64,000 nucleotides of DNA from an uncultured Bacteroidia bacterium (GTDB lineage: Bacteria; Bacteroidota; Bacteroidia; Bacteroidales; UBA932). A program made the translations under genes and the position numbers. The stretch is taken from assembly GCA_902774145.1 (NCBI GenBank), contig CACYHC010000002.1:1-64000 (forward strand), written 5' to 3'. This document shows positions 17,570 to 27,408 of the stretch, piece by piece. Positions within the stretch are counted from its first letter, which is position 1. Every line of letters begins with the position of its first letter. A model generated the notes under the pieces. It saw nothing but the letters and a program-made list of their open reading frames with translations. It did not search any database and was not told where the DNA came from.

Positions 17570-18409
17570 ATGAAAACGAATCGGGAACTCGCCGCTATCG
17601 CCTCGCAATTGCGTCGGGACATCGTCAGGATGGTTTCGGCTGCGGGGTCCGGTCATCCGGGCGGCTCGCTGAGCAGTGCGGATATTCTTACCGCCCTCTA
17701 TTTCAATGTGATGGAACATAGTCCCGCTACGTGGACGCGCAGCGCTGCAGGACAGGACGCCTTCTTTCTTTCCGCCGGGCACCTGGCGCCTCTGTACTAT
17801 GCGGTGCTCGCCCGGGCAGGGTATTTCCCCGTTTCCGAACTGGGGACCCTGCGTCGTTTCGGCAGCCGCCTGCAGGGGCATCCTTCCGTGACGGACGGCC
17901 TTCCCGGCGTGCACCGGGCTTCCGGCTCCCTGGGCCAGGGGCTTGCGGCGGCCGCGGGGCTGGCGCTCGGCAAAAAGATGGACGGAGATTCCCATACCGT
18001 CTATGCCCTTTGCGGCGACGGTGAAAGCGAGGAAGGTGAAATCTGGGAAACGGCGCTGTTCGCCGCGCATCACGGCCTGGACAACCTCGTCGGGATGACG
18101 GACGTCAATCATCAGCAAATCGACGGCCGCGTGGAGGACGTGGCGGGACTGGAGAACCTTTCCGAGAAATGGCTGGCCTTCGGCTGGGATGTGATTTGCG
18201 CCGACGGCCACGATTTCGCTTCGATCCTGGATGCGTTCAAGCTGGCCGGGAAGCGTGACGGAAAGCCGAAGATGATTCTCTTCGAGACCGTGATGGGGAA
18301 GGGCGTCGATTTTATGGAAGGGACGCACGAATGGCACGGGAAGGCGCCGAATGCGGAACTGGCGGCGCGTGCATTGGCTCAGTTGGACGAAACATTGGGG
18401 GATTACTAG
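17570..18409 (+). CDS. Transketolase, N-terminal (thiamine diphosphate-binding) subunit
   Basis: The 279-residue protein covers only the first transketolase domain, which binds thiamine diphosphate. SGHPGGSLSSADIL, the GDGESEEGEIWE motif that ligates Mg-ThDP, and NHQQIDG are present. The following gene supplies the pyrimidine-binding and C-terminal domains, so the active enzyme should be a heteromer of the two. It transfers two-carbon units between ketose and aldose phosphates in the non-oxidative pentose phosphate pathway. The two genes are 1 nt apart. A natural split, as in many archaea and some bacteria, is more likely than a frameshift because each part has a proper start, stop and domain boundary. 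Confidence 0.93.
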   Translation: MKTNRELAAIASQLRRDIVRMVSAAGSGHPGGSLSSADILTALYFNVMEHSPATWTRSAAGQDAFFLSAGHLAPLYYAVLARAGYFPVSELGTLRRFGSRLQGHPSVTDGLPGVHRASGSLGQGLAAAAGLALGKKMDGDSHTVYALCGDGESEEGEIWETALFAAHHGLDNLVGMTDVNHQQIDGRVEDVAGLENLSEKWLAFGWDVICADGHDFASILDAFKLAGKRDGKPKMILFETVMGKGVDFMEGTHEWHGKAPNAELAARALAQLDETLGDY

Positions 18410-18410
18410 T

Positions 18411-19355
18411 ATGAAAGAATACATCGATACCGGGAAAAAAGATACCCGCAGCGGCTTCGGCGCAGGTTTGCTCGAAGCGGGGCGGCGGGACAATCGGGTG
18501 GTCGCCCTCGCGGCGGACCTCAAGGGGTCGCTCAAGATGAATGCCTTCGCCGCGGAATTTCCGGAGCGCTTTGTGGAATGCGGCATCGCGGAAGCGAATA
18601 TGGTCGGCGTTGCGGCGGGGCTTGCCCTGTCGGGAAAGGTGCCGTTCTGCGGTTCCTTCGCCGAATTCATCACCGGCCGCGTCTATGACCAGATCCGCCA
18701 GGAAGTGGCGTACAGCCGCACCAATGTGAAACTGGCCTCCTCCCACGCGGGCATCACGCTCGGCGAGGACGGCGCCACGCACCAGACGATGGAGGATATC
18801 GCGCTGATGCGCGCCCTGCCGGGAATGACGGTGCTCGTTCCCTGCGACTACAACCAGACCGTACAGGCGACGCTCGCCGCCGCGGAATTCGACGGGCCGG
18901 TGTACCTGCGCTTCGGGCGCCCGGCCGTGCCCAATTTCACCAATCCGTCGGAGCCCTTCGAAATCGGGAAGGTGTACAAGCTCAATGAAGGCGGCGATGT
19001 GACGCTGATGGCCTGCGGGCATACCGTATGGGAGGCGCTGGAAGCCGCCAGGCTCCTTGAAGCCAAAGGCATCTATGCCGAAGTGCTCAATATCGCAACC
19101 GTCAAGCCGCTGGACAGCATCGCCCTTGCCGCTTCCGCCGCGAAGACGGGCAAAGTCGTGGTGTGCGAGGAACACAATGCCGCCGGCGGACTGGGCGAGG
19201 CGGTTGCGGCGGCTCTCGCGCAGGAGGGTATCTGTGCGAAAATCCGGTTCATCAACGGCGGCGACCGTTTCGGCCGCTCCGGCTCTCCGGCGGAACTGAT
19301 GGCGGATTACGGCTTTACCGCCGCGAACATCGCCGCAGCGGCCTCGGCACTGTAA
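18411..19355 (+). CDS. Transketolase, C-terminal subunit
   Basis: The 314-residue second half contains the pyrimidine-binding domain ([20 protein letters not shown] with the Glu that activates thiamine) and the C-terminal domain ([17 protein letters not shown]). ATG 18411 follows the previous stop by 1 nt, so translation should be coupled. Its last 49 bp overlap the convergent lolD gene. A related alternative is a 1-deoxyxylulose-5-phosphate synthase, but the split and the [20 protein letters not shown] pattern fit transketolase. Confidence 0.92.
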   Translation: MKEYIDTGKKDTRSGFGAGLLEAGRRDNRVVALAADLKGSLKMNAFAAEFPERFVECGIAEANMVGVAAGLALSGKVPFCGSFAEFITGRVYDQIRQEVAYSRTNVKLASSHAGITLGEDGATHQTMEDIALMRALPGMTVLVPCDYNQTVQATLAAAEFDGPVYLRFGRPAVPNFTNPSEPFEIGKVYKLNEGGDVTLMACGHTVWEALEAARLLEAKGIYAEVLNIATVKPLDSIALAASAAKTGKVVVCEEHNAAGGLGEAVAAALAQEGICAKIRFINGGDRFGRSGSPAELMADYGFTAANIAAAASAL

Positions 19356-20005
19356 ATCGTACCGTCTACGAGGGTGATGCTGCGGTCGCAGCGGGCGGCG
19401 AGTGCGGGATCGTGCGTGATGATGACGAAGGTCTGTCCGGTACGTTCCCGCAGGTCGAAAAACAGACGGTGAATTTCCTCTTTGGTCACGGAATCCAGGT
19501 TGCCGGTCGGCTCGTCGGCAAAGACCACTTCCGGGCGGTTGACGATGGCGCGGGCGATGGCCACGCGCTGGCTTTCGCCGCCGGAAAGTTCGGCGGGCTT
19601 GTGTGCCCCGCGCGCTTCCAGGCCGACGGTGGCAAGCAGTTCCCGGGCGCGGGCCCTGGCCTTCGGCGTGCTTTCGCCGGCAATCAGTGCCGGAATCATG
19701 ATGTTTTCTTCGGCGGTGAATTCGGGGAGAAGGTGGTGCGCCTGGAACACGAAGCCGATACGGCGGCAGCGGAAGGCGGCCTTTTCCTTTTCGGAAAGTT
19801 TCAGAACCTCTTTCCCGCCGATGCGGAGCGTTCCCGCGTCGGGGGTGGACAGCGTGCCCAGAATCTCGAGCAGGGTCGTCTTGCCTGCGCCGGAAGCGCC
19901 GGTGACGGCGACGATTTCCGCAGGCTCCACCTGCAGGGAAACGCCCTTCAGTACCTCCAGGGCGCCGAAAGACTTGTGAAGATGGGCGGCTTCGATGATG
20001 GACAT
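19307..20005 (-). CDS. lolD: LolD-like ABC transporter ATP-binding protein
   Basis: A 232-residue ATPase of the LolD/MacB class. Walker A is GASGAGKT (36-43), the signature [14 protein letters not shown], and Walker [13 protein letters not shown]. In the Lol system it powers release of lipoproteins from the inner membrane by LolC/E. No permease gene is adjacent. [14 protein letters not shown] is the start because LolD proteins begin here; everything upstream is tRNA. ATG 20005 lies only 4 nt after the 3' end of tRNA-Pro, so it must share the tRNA transcript or use a promoter inside the tRNA gene. The 3' end overlaps the transketolase gene. Confidence 0.88.
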   Translation of the reverse strand: MSIIEAAHLHKSFGALEVLKGVSLQVEPAEIVAVTGASGAGKTTLLEILGTLSTPDAGTLRIGGKEVLKLSEKEKAAFRCRRIGFVFQAHHLLPEFTAEENIMIPALIAGESTPKARARARELLATVGLEARGAHKPAELSGGESQRVAIARAIVNRPEVVFADEPTGNLDSVTKEEIHRLFFDLRERTGQTFVIITHDPALAARCDRSITLVDGTIYSAEAAAAMFAAVKP

Positions 20006-20009
20006 ATCG

Positions 20010-20083
20010 TCGGGGTGATGTGACTCGAACACACGACCCTCTGGTCCCAAACCAGATGCGCTAGCCAACTGCGCCACACCCCG
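20010..20083 (-). tRNA. tRNA-Pro, anticodon TGG
   Basis: A full cloverleaf on the minus strand. The acceptor CGGGGTG pairs with CACCCCG, the anticodon stem TCTGG/CCAGA closes loop TTTGGGA with anticodon TGG, and the T arm reads GTGTG-TTCGAGT-CACAT. The discriminator base is A and CCA is not encoded. The lolD gene follows after 4 nt. Confidence 0.95.
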
Positions 20084-20091
20084 TGCGGTCG

Positions 20092-20099
20092 CAAAGATA
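20092..20099 (-). promoter_or_regulatory. -7 box for tRNA-Pro (and probably lolD)
   Basis: The minus strand reads TATCTTTG, 8 nt before the tRNA 5' end. Confidence 0.6.
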
Positions 20100-20126
20100 G
20101 CAATAGTTTTTGGTTTTGGCGCCCTC

Positions 20127-20540
20127 TCAGACGCCGGAGAGTTTCTCGAGGTCCCGCTCGTTGCGCAATTTGACTTCTTCCAACAGGCGGATGTGCTGCT
20201 TTAATTCCGCGATTCTTTCCTCCATCGCCTGGATCTTTTCATTCGCGGTTTTGCGTTCGTTTTCGTAGTAACTGACCATCTGCTGCTGTTTCTTCTGGAA
20301 GTCTTCCGTGATGAACGTGCTGTTTTCGACCGGCTCGAACCCCAGGATCAGCGCTTCCAGGGAAAGGCCGTACATCTCGGCGAGGTCCGGGATGTGTTTG
20401 TTGAGAATATGGGTTTTCCCTTTTTCGAGTTTGATGAAACTGGCCCGGTTGATGCCCAGTCGGAGCGCCACTTCCGTCTGGGAAAGCGCGCACGCCTCCC
20501 TTGCCTTGACAAGATTCTCCTTGATGGATGATTCGTCCAT
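20127..20540 (-). CDS. XRE-family helix-turn-helix regulator with coiled coil
   Basis: A 137-residue DNA-binding protein. Residues about 8-64 form a Cro/C1-type HTH ([21 protein letters not shown] then FIKLEKGKT). Residues about 80-132 form a Lys/Glu-rich coiled coil that probably mediates dimerisation. It has no ligand or peptidase domain. It is divergent from the small gene that precedes EF-G2, so control of that unit is possible but unproven. A -7 box lies 13 nt upstream. Confidence 0.88.
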   Translation of the reverse strand: MDESSIKENLVKAREACALSQTEVALRLGINRASFIKLEKGKTHILNKHIPDLAEMYGLSLEALILGFEPVENSTFITEDFQKKQQQMVSYYENERKTANEKIQAMEERIAELKQHIRLLEEVKLRNERDLEKLSGV

Positions 20541-20553
20541 GTTTTTTTTCTTT

Positions 20554-20561
20554 CAAAATTA
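20554..20561 (-). promoter_or_regulatory. -7 box for the XRE regulator
   Basis: The minus strand reads TAATTTTG, matching TAnnTTTG, 13 nt before ATG 20540. Confidence 0.4.
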
Positions 20562-20705
20562 GGGAGGGCCCGTGAGGAACATTGTATCCTAAAAGGCGAC
20601 AAAGACGCTCAAAAACATACAAAATGTGTATAAAACGTAAAAATCTGCATCCGGGCTGTTGCATTTTTGCCGTCAGTCACCCAGCTTTGCGAAAAAATTG
20701 ACGCG

Positions 20706-20933
20706 ATGTTGTACACTACGATGGAAAAGTTTCTGGCCGTCTGTGCCGCCGCTTCTGCAGAGGACCTGCGGGAGATGGATTACCGATTGATTTGCAGGCG
20801 CTTGCGGGTTGCGCCGGCGGATTTGGATGAAATTCTGGAAGAAGAACTCGGCGTAACCGGAGAGGAACTCTTGCGATTGCTCGCAACTTTTGTTAAATTT
20901 GCAGACTATCATTTAATGAATACTACAAACTAA
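20706..20933 (+). CDS. Small helical protein of unknown function
   Basis: A 75-residue protein from ATG 20706; ATG 20721 and a TTG at 20667 are alternatives. The sequence is acidic and helical (DLREMDYRLICRRLRVAPADLDEILEEELGVTGEELL) and resembles a small DNA-binding-like three-helix domain. I recall similar short proteins in Bacteroidales but know no function. It sits between the XRE regulator and EF-G2, and the EF-G2 promoter box lies inside its last 40 bp. Confidence 0.65.
   Translation: MLYTTMEKFLAVCAAASAEDLREMDYRLICRRLRVAPADLDEILEEELGVTGEELLRLLATFVKFADYHLMNTTN
20894..20901 (+). promoter_or_regulatory. -7 box for the EF-G2 operon
   Basis: TAAATTTG inside the end of the small upstream gene; predicted leader about 43 nt before ATG 20949. 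Confidence 0.55.
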
Positions 20934-20948
20934 AACAAATACAAGACA

Positions 20949-23063
20949 ATGAAAGAGTATTCCAACAAAGACATCCGCAATGTGGTCCTCCTCGGAGCCA
21001 CCAAGTCAGGCAAGACCACCCTGGCGGAGACGATGCTTTTCGAAGGAAAAGTCATCGACAGGCGCGGTTCCGTGGAGGACAAGAACACGGTATCTGACAA
21101 TGATGAACTGGAGAAGATCAACCAGCGCTCCATCTATGCCACCCCGCTCTATGCGGAGTTCAACGGCAAGAAGATCAACTTCATCGACGCTCCGGGCGCC
21201 GACGACTTTATCGGCGGTGCGTATTCCGCTTTCCGCGTATGTGAGAGCGGCGTCCTCGTCATCAACGCCCAACAGGGCGTGGAGGTCGGCACGCAGATCA
21301 TCATGCGCCACGCCGGCGAGCACAAGCTCCCCATCGTGATTGCGGTGAACCAGCTCGATACCGACAAGGCGGACTGGGATATGGTCCAGAATTCCCTGAA
21401 CGAGGCGTTCGGCGGCAAACTGGCCTACCTCCAGTTCCCCACGGCCACCGGCGCCGGCTTCGACGGCTTCGTGGATGTCCTGATGAACAAATACTATCAC
21501 TTCAAGGATGCCAACGGCACCCGCGAGGACCTCGAAATTCCCGCAAATCTCGCCGACAAGGCCGAAGAGGCGCGCAACGCCCTGATTGAGAAGGTCGCCG
21601 AGTTCGACGATGCGCTGATGGAGAAGTTCTTCGAGGAGGGGACCCTCTCCGAGGAAGAAATCAACAAAGGCCTGGCCGCCGGTATCGACAGCGGCGAGCT
21701 CTATCCCGTGTTCTGCGTTTCCGCGAAGAAGGACATCGGCGTAAAGCGCCTGATGGAGTTCGTCGGCGCTGCAGCCCCCGCACCCGTGGAGTGCAAGGAA
21801 GACGCCCCCGCCTCCCTCTTCATCTACAAGAACGATGTGGAGCAGCATCTGGGCGAGGTTTCCTTCTTCAAGGTGATGAGCGGCAGCATTACTTCCGGTC
21901 TCGACCTGGAGGATCCCGCTACCGGCAACAAGGAGCGCCTTTCCGCCATTTACGTGGTGGCCGGCCAGAAGAAAGAGGCTGTGAACGTGCTGCACGCCGG
22001 TGATTTCGGCTGCGCCGTGAAACTCAAGAACAGCAAGTCCAGCACCACCCTTTCCCTGCCCGGGACCGGTATCAGCTACGACCGCATCTCCTATCCTGCG
22101 CCCAAGTACCGCTGCGCCATCAAGGCGAAGGTCCAGCAGGACGAGCAGAAACTCGGCGACGCCCTCAAGAAAATCGCGTCCGTGGATCCCACCGTCATCG
22201 TGGAATACTCCAAGGAACTGCGCCAGACCATCCTGAGCGGCAACGGTGAGCAGCACATCAACATCGTGAAGTGGCTCATCAACAACGAGTACAAGCTGGA
22301 GGTGGAACTCTTCGCTCCGAAGGTGCCGTACCGCGAGACCATCACCAAGGTGGCCACCGCCCAGTACCGTCACAAGAAGCAGTCGGGCGGCGCCGGCCAG
22401 TTCGGCGAGGTCCATCTGCTCGTCTGCCCTGCCGAAGGCGAACTGAACACCAGGTTCAAGATTGACGGCAAGGACACCCAGCTCAATATCAAGACCCAGG
22501 ACATCACCGAACTCGAGTGGGGCGGCAAACTGGAATTCTACAACTGCGTCGTGGGTGGCGCCATCGATCTCGGCTTTATGCCCGCCATCCTCAAGGGTAT
22601 CAAGGAGAAGATGACCGAAGGCCCGCTCACCGGTTCCTACGCCCGCGACATCCGCGTCTTCGTCTATGACGGTAAGATGCACCCCGTGGACTCCAAGGAA
22701 ATCGCCTTTATCATCGCCGGCCGCAACGCCTTCAAGGAGGCTTTCCGCAATGCCGGTCCGAAGATTCTGGAGCCGATCTACAATGTCGAGGTGATGACCC
22801 CGTCCGAGTATCAGGGCGCCTGTATGTCCGACCTCCAGAACCGCCGCGGTATCCTCGGCGATATGGGTGCGGACAAGGGCTTTGCCATCCTCAAGGCGCG
22901 CGTTCCCCTCGCGGAACTCTACCGCTATTCTACCACGCTGAGCTCGCTGACCGCCGGTTCCGCGACCTTCACGATGGAATTTGCCGACTATCAGCCCGTT
23001 CCCGGCGATGTGCAGACCAAACTGCTCGCCGAGTACGCCGCCCAGGAACAGGAAGAGGACTAG
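20949..23063 (+). CDS. EF-G paralogue (EF-G2 type) with altered GTPase switches
   Basis: A 704-residue elongation-factor-G homologue. The P-loop GATKSGKT (16-23) is intact. The switch I motif RGIT is RSIY (60-63), so the Mg-binding Thr is gone. Switch II reads DAPGADDF instead of DTPGHVDF, so the catalytic His is Ala84. G4 is NQLD (135-138). Domains II-V follow, with the domain IV region [14 protein letters not shown]. This fits the EF-G2 paralogue of Bacteroides, reported to support translation without GTP hydrolysis and to matter for gut colonisation. Canonical fusA is not in the window. Lack of GTPase activity here is inferred from the missing residues. Confidence 0.9.
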   Translation: MKEYSNKDIRNVVLLGATKSGKTTLAETMLFEGKVIDRRGSVEDKNTVSDNDELEKINQRSIYATPLYAEFNGKKINFIDAPGADDFIGGAYSAFRVCESGVLVINAQQGVEVGTQIIMRHAGEHKLPIVIAVNQLDTDKADWDMVQNSLNEAFGGKLAYLQFPTATGAGFDGFVDVLMNKYYHFKDANGTREDLEIPANLADKAEEARNALIEKVAEFDDALMEKFFEEGTLSEEEINKGLAAGIDSGELYPVFCVSAKKDIGVKRLMEFVGAAAPAPVECKEDAPASLFIYKNDVEQHLGEVSFFKVMSGSITSGLDLEDPATGNKERLSAIYVVAGQKKEAVNVLHAGDFGCAVKLKNSKSSTTLSLPGTGISYDRISYPAPKYRCAIKAKVQQDEQKLGDALKKIASVDPTVIVEYSKELRQTILSGNGEQHINIVKWLINNEYKLEVELFAPKVPYRETITKVATAQYRHKKQSGGAGQFGEVHLLVCPAEGELNTRFKIDGKDTQLNIKTQDITELEWGGKLEFYNCVVGGAIDLGFMPAILKGIKEKMTEGPLTGSYARDIRVFVYDGKMHPVDSKEIAFIIAGRNAFKEAFRNAGPKILEPIYNVEVMTPSEYQGACMSDLQNRRGILGDMGADKGFAILKARVPLAELYRYSTTLSSLTAGSATFTMEFADYQPVPGDVQTKLLAEYAAQEQEED

Positions 23064-23067
23064 TCTT

Positions 23068-24834
23068 ATGTACAGGACCCATACTTGCGGGGAACTCCGG
23101 CTTTCAGACCGGGGAAAGAGCGTAACGCTTGCCGGCTGGGTACAGAAAGTACGCAGCCTCGGCGGAATGTCGTTCTTCGATTTGAGGGACCGCTACGGAA
23201 TTACGCAGCTGGTGGTGGACGCGGATGCGCCCGCCGCCCTGCGTGAGGCCGCGGCGCAGTTGGGGCGCGAGTTCGTGGTCCAGGTGAAGGGCACCGTGCT
23301 CGAGCGCCAGAGCAAGAATCCCAAGCTCCCCACCGGAGAGATAGAAATCAAGGTGGAGGCGCTGACGGTGCTGAACAAAGCGCAGACGCCTCCCTTTACC
23401 ATCGAGGAAGTCTCTGACGGCGGCGAGGACCTCCGGGCCCGCTACCGTTACCTGGACCTCAGGCGTCCGCCCCTGCAGCGGGCCCTGGCCCTGCGCCACC
23501 GGCTGGCCCAGGAAATCCGTTCTTTCTTGGACGGGGAGGGATTCATGGAAATCGAGACCCCGTACCTGATCAAGTCTACCCCGGAAGGGGCGCGTGACTT
23601 CGTGGTGCCTTCCCGGATGAATCCGGGCTGCTTCTACGCCCTGCCCCAGAGTCCGCAGACCTTCAAGCAGCTGCTGATGGTCTCCGGCTATGACCGCTAT
23701 TTCCAGATTGTCCGCTGTTTCCGCGACGAAGACCTCCGCGCCGACCGTCAGCCGGAATTCACGCAGATCGACTGCGAGATGTCCTTCGTCGAACAGGAGG
23801 ATGTGCTGGATACCTTCGAGCGGATGATGCGCCGGATGTTCAAGAACGCCCTCGGCGTCGATATTCCTTCCCCGATGCCGCGGATGAGCTGGTATGATGC
23901 GATGGACCGTTACGGTTCCGACAAACCTGACATCCGCTTCGGAATGGAACTCAAGGACATTACGGACCTCGCGCACGGACACGGATTCGGCGTGTTCGAC
24001 GCATGTGCCTACGTGGGCGCCTTTGCCGTTCCGGGCTGCGCCGGCTATACCCGCAAACAGACGGACGAACTGACCGAGTGGGTGAAACGCCCGCAGGTGG
24101 GCGCCGGCGGCATGGTCTGGGTGAAATGGCTCGAAGACGGCAGCGTCAAGAGCAGCGTGGACAAGTTCTTCGCGCCCGAAGACCTGCTCTCCATTGCGCA
24201 GCGTTGCGGTGCGGCGAAGGGGGACCTCATCCTCGTTCTCTGCGGCGACAAGCGCAAGACGCAGAACCGTCTGGGCGTACTCCGTATCGAAATGGGCAAC
24301 CGTCTGGGCCTGCGCAATCCCGCCGTGTTCGCGCCGCTCTGGGTCGTGGATTTCCCGCTGCTGGAGTGGAGCGAAGAGGACGGCCGCTTCTATGCGATGC
24401 ACCATCCCTTCACGGCCCCCAAGCCTGAGCACGAGCAGTGGTTCTACTCCGACAAGAAGGAAGACCTGGAACGGGTCTGCGCCAATGCCTATGACTTCGT
24501 CCTGAACGGGACCGAACTGGGCGGCGGCTCCATCCGTATCCACAACGCGGAGATGCAGGAAAGGATGTTCGAGGTGCTGGGCATCTCGAAGGAAGAGGCG
24601 GAGTACAAGTTCGGCTTCATCATCAACGCCTTCAAGTTCGGCGCCCCGCCCCACGGCGGGCTGGCGTTCGGATTTGACCGCGTGTGCGCCCTCTTCGGCG
24701 GACAGGAATCCATCCGCGACTACATCGCCTTCCCGAAGAACAACCAGGGCAGGGATGTGATGATCGATTCCCCGTCCAGGATCGACGATGCGCAGATGCA
24801 GGAACTTTTCCTCAGTTCAACCGCACAGAAATAA
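23068..24834 (+). CDS. aspS: Aspartyl-tRNA synthetase
   Basis: A 588-residue class II synthetase of the bacterial type. It has an OB-fold anticodon-binding domain (about 1-105), motif 1 near [20 protein letters not shown], motif 2 [20 protein letters not shown], a GAD insertion domain (about 285-410) and motif 3 [19 protein letters not shown] at 23068 starts 4 nt after the EF-G2 stop; the longer opening overlaps EF-G2. It is probably co-transcribed with EF-G2 upstream and the GH2 gene downstream. Confidence 0.97.
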   Translation: MYRTHTCGELRLSDRGKSVTLAGWVQKVRSLGGMSFFDLRDRYGITQLVVDADAPAALREAAAQLGREFVVQVKGTVLERQSKNPKLPTGEIEIKVEALTVLNKAQTPPFTIEEVSDGGEDLRARYRYLDLRRPPLQRALALRHRLAQEIRSFLDGEGFMEIETPYLIKSTPEGARDFVVPSRMNPGCFYALPQSPQTFKQLLMVSGYDRYFQIVRCFRDEDLRADRQPEFTQIDCEMSFVEQEDVLDTFERMMRRMFKNALGVDIPSPMPRMSWYDAMDRYGSDKPDIRFGMELKDITDLAHGHGFGVFDACAYVGAFAVPGCAGYTRKQTDELTEWVKRPQVGAGGMVWVKWLEDGSVKSSVDKFFAPEDLLSIAQRCGAAKGDLILVLCGDKRKTQNRLGVLRIEMGNRLGLRNPAVFAPLWVVDFPLLEWSEEDGRFYAMHHPFTAPKPEHEQWFYSDKKEDLERVCANAYDFVLNGTELGGGSIRIHNAEMQERMFEVLGISKEEAEYKFGFIINAFKFGAPPHGGLAFGFDRVCALFGGQESIRDYIAFPKNNQGRDVMIDSPSRIDDAQMQELFLSSTAQK

Positions 24835-24843
24835 CATACGCTT

Positions 24844-27399
24844 ATGCGACGGACACTTTTTTCCCTGCTGCTCCTGCTGGGAGCCTTGCCTTTGTTTGCG
24901 GCTCCCCGCGTCATCCGGACCATCAATGACTGGTGGGACTTTACAAAGGAGGGGGAGACAGTGTCCGTCAATATTCCCCATTGCTGGAACGCGGACGATA
25001 CCCGGGACGACACCCCCGGCTACTATCGCGGCCTGTGTACCTACCGGAAGTCCGTGCTCCTGACGGAGGACCTCTCGGACAAGAACCTGTATGTGCGTTT
25101 CGAGGGGGCTTACCAGGACGCCACAGTGCTCGTGAACGGACGCGAGGCGGGACGCCATATCGGCGGAACGACCGCATTCTGCTTCAACATTACGCCGATG
25201 GTCAAGCCCGGCTACAACTTCTTCGAAGTACGGCTGGACAATTCCCATAACGAGGCGATTCCGCCGCTCTCGGCGGACTATACTTTCTTCGGGGGCATCT
25301 ACCGCGACATCGAGCTGATTTTTACGCCGAAGGTGCAGCTCTCGACGACGCATTATGCGACCAGCGGCGTATATGTATCGACGCCGGAAGTGTCCGAAGC
25401 GAAATCGCGCGTCCGCATCACGGCCTACCTGACCAACGCAACGGCCTCTTCGCAAGACCTGACGCTGGAACACCGCGCCTATGCACCGGACGGTACGCTG
25501 GCGGGAACGGTGCGCACGCGTGTGAAGCTGCCCGCTGCGTCGGAGAATGTTCCGGTGGCCGCCGAAATGGAACTGACGGACTGCCGGCTCTGGAGTCCCG
25601 ATACGCCGCAGCTCTACCGGCTGGAAACCGCGCTGCTGGAGCGGAAAAGCGGCGCCTGCATCGACGAAGTAGCCAACCGTTTCGGCCTGCGTTACTTCCG
25701 CTTCGACCCGCAGGAGGGCTTTTTCCTGAACGGGCAGCACCTGAAGCTGATGGGCACCAACCGGCACCAGGACCGCGCGGGCATCGGCTATGCCCTTACC
25801 GATGAGATGCACGTCGCCGACATTCGGCAAATCAAGGAGATGGGCGCCAATTTCCTGCGGATTTCCCATTATCCCCAGGATCCCGTCATCACACAGATGT
25901 GCGATGCCCTGGGCCTGGTGGCTTCCGTGGAGATTCCCATCGTGGATTATATCTCGCGCGGGAACGAGGCCTTTGCGCAGAATTGCCTGAATATGGTCAC
26001 GGAGATGGTCTGGCAGGACTACAATTCGCCGAGCGTCGTCATCTGGGCCTATATGAACGAGATTCTCAACAAGCAGTCCCGTTTCTTCAAGAAAAAGGAC
26101 CCGGTGGAGGTGAAACGTCCTTACTGGCAGCAGGTGGAGGCGTTGGCGCAGCGGCTCAATGCGGCCATCAAGGCCCTGGACGGCGGCCGTTATACGATGA
26201 TTCCCTGCAATGCCTCCGTCTATGATTACGGGCAGAGCGGGATAGCCGCCGTCCCCGATATCCTCGGATGGAACATTTACCGGGGTTGGTACGGCAGCGA
26301 TTTCGAGGGCGGGCGCAAGTTCCTCGAGGAAGCGCACAAGGCGTTCCCGGACAAGCCGGTCATCGTTACGGAATATGGCGCCGGCGTGGATCCGCGCCTC
26401 AAGAGCAACCACCCCTGCCTGTTTGATTTCTCCGCCGAATACGGCGTGAAATTCCACCAGTACTATACGGCCCTCATCCGGGAATTCCCCTGGGTGTCCG
26501 GCAGCAATGTCTGGAATTTCAATGACTTTTACGTGGAGCACCGCATCGATGCCGTGCCTCACGTCAACAACAAGGGCCTGGTGGGCCTGGACCGTGTGCC
26601 GAAGGACACCTATCTTTTCTATAAGGCGGCCCTCGCGAAGACCCCGGTCGTACTGATCGGCGGAAAGGACTGGCCCGTACTGGCCGGTGCGGAGGGCGAC
26701 GTACAGTATATTCCGGTATTTTCCAATGCGCCCGAAGTGGAGCTGCGGCTGAACGGTTCTCTTGTGGGCCGGTATCCCGTGGAGCAGTACCTGGCACGGG
26801 TTCCCGTGCAAATGCGTGAGGGGGATAACCGGCTGGAGGCGGAGGCCGTCGTGGACGGACAGCGTGTGAGCGACCATCTGCGTGTGACCTGGCGCGGCGT
26901 GCCGGCCGACCTTCGCCGTTTCCGGGAAATGAGCGTGATGCTCGGATCGGACCGTACTTTCCGTGAAGAGATTTCCGGTGCGGTATGGATTCCGGAGCGT
27001 GCGTATACGCCGGGCGGCTGGGGTTATGTCGGCGGGTTCCGTCCCTCGTTTGCCCGGGGGCCGGTCTCGAACCAGGATGCTTTCGGCACGCCGGACGACC
27101 CGGTGTTCCAGAGCTGGCGCGAGGGCATCGAGTCCTTCCGTGCAGACCTTCCGGACGGACAGTATTATGTCTGGCTGTATCTGGCCGAACTCTCCGGGAA
27201 GCGCCGCCGCTTTGACGTGCTGGCGAACGGAGAGCGGGTCCTGCCGGAGGTGAACCTGCTGGAACGCCCCGGCGCGCAGAAGGCGCTGATACAGAAAATT
27301 ACGGTCCTTTGCAAGAATGGAGAAGGCCTGCGCCTTGATTTTGTCCCCATCGAAGGACAGCCCATTCTGAATGCCGTCCGGATTTACCGTTGCTTTTAG
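24844..27399 (+). CDS. Glycoside hydrolase family 2 protein, secreted (beta-galactosidase-like)
   Basis: An 851-residue enzyme with a signal peptide (to about residue 19). It has an N-terminal sugar-binding sandwich (YYRGLCTYRKS, VRFEGAYQDATVLVNG), an immunoglobulin-like domain, and a TIM barrel (about 295-590) with the acid/base in WAYMNE (Glu406) and nucleophile in VTEYG (Glu510). C-terminal beta domains follow to 851. GH2 covers beta-galactosidases, glucuronidases and mannosidases; the exact sugar cannot be told. It lies 9 nt after aspS and 9 nt before murB, an odd place for a polysaccharide enzyme. Confidence 0.9.
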   Translation: MRRTLFSLLLLLGALPLFAAPRVIRTINDWWDFTKEGETVSVNIPHCWNADDTRDDTPGYYRGLCTYRKSVLLTEDLSDKNLYVRFEGAYQDATVLVNGREAGRHIGGTTAFCFNITPMVKPGYNFFEVRLDNSHNEAIPPLSADYTFFGGIYRDIELIFTPKVQLSTTHYATSGVYVSTPEVSEAKSRVRITAYLTNATASSQDLTLEHRAYAPDGTLAGTVRTRVKLPAASENVPVAAEMELTDCRLWSPDTPQLYRLETALLERKSGACIDEVANRFGLRYFRFDPQEGFFLNGQHLKLMGTNRHQDRAGIGYALTDEMHVADIRQIKEMGANFLRISHYPQDPVITQMCDALGLVASVEIPIVDYISRGNEAFAQNCLNMVTEMVWQDYNSPSVVIWAYMNEILNKQSRFFKKKDPVEVKRPYWQQVEALAQRLNAAIKALDGGRYTMIPCNASVYDYGQSGIAAVPDILGWNIYRGWYGSDFEGGRKFLEEAHKAFPDKPVIVTEYGAGVDPRLKSNHPCLFDFSAEYGVKFHQYYTALIREFPWVSGSNVWNFNDFYVEHRIDAVPHVNNKGLVGLDRVPKDTYLFYKAALAKTPVVLIGGKDWPVLAGAEGDVQYIPVFSNAPEVELRLNGSLVGRYPVEQYLARVPVQMREGDNRLEAEAVVDGQRVSDHLRVTWRGVPADLRRFREMSVMLGSDRTFREEISGAVWIPERAYTPGGWGYVGGFRPSFARGPVSNQDAFGTPDDPVFQSWREGIESFRADLPDGQYYVWLYLAELSGKRRRFDVLANGERVLPEVNLLERPGAQKALIQKITVLCKNGEGLRLDFVPIEGQPILNAVRIYRCF

Positions 27400-27408
27400 A
27401 AGCTGACT

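Noticed and set aside
20006..20077. Longer in-frame N-terminus for lolD
   Set aside because: The extra residues are a translation of the tRNA-Pro gene.
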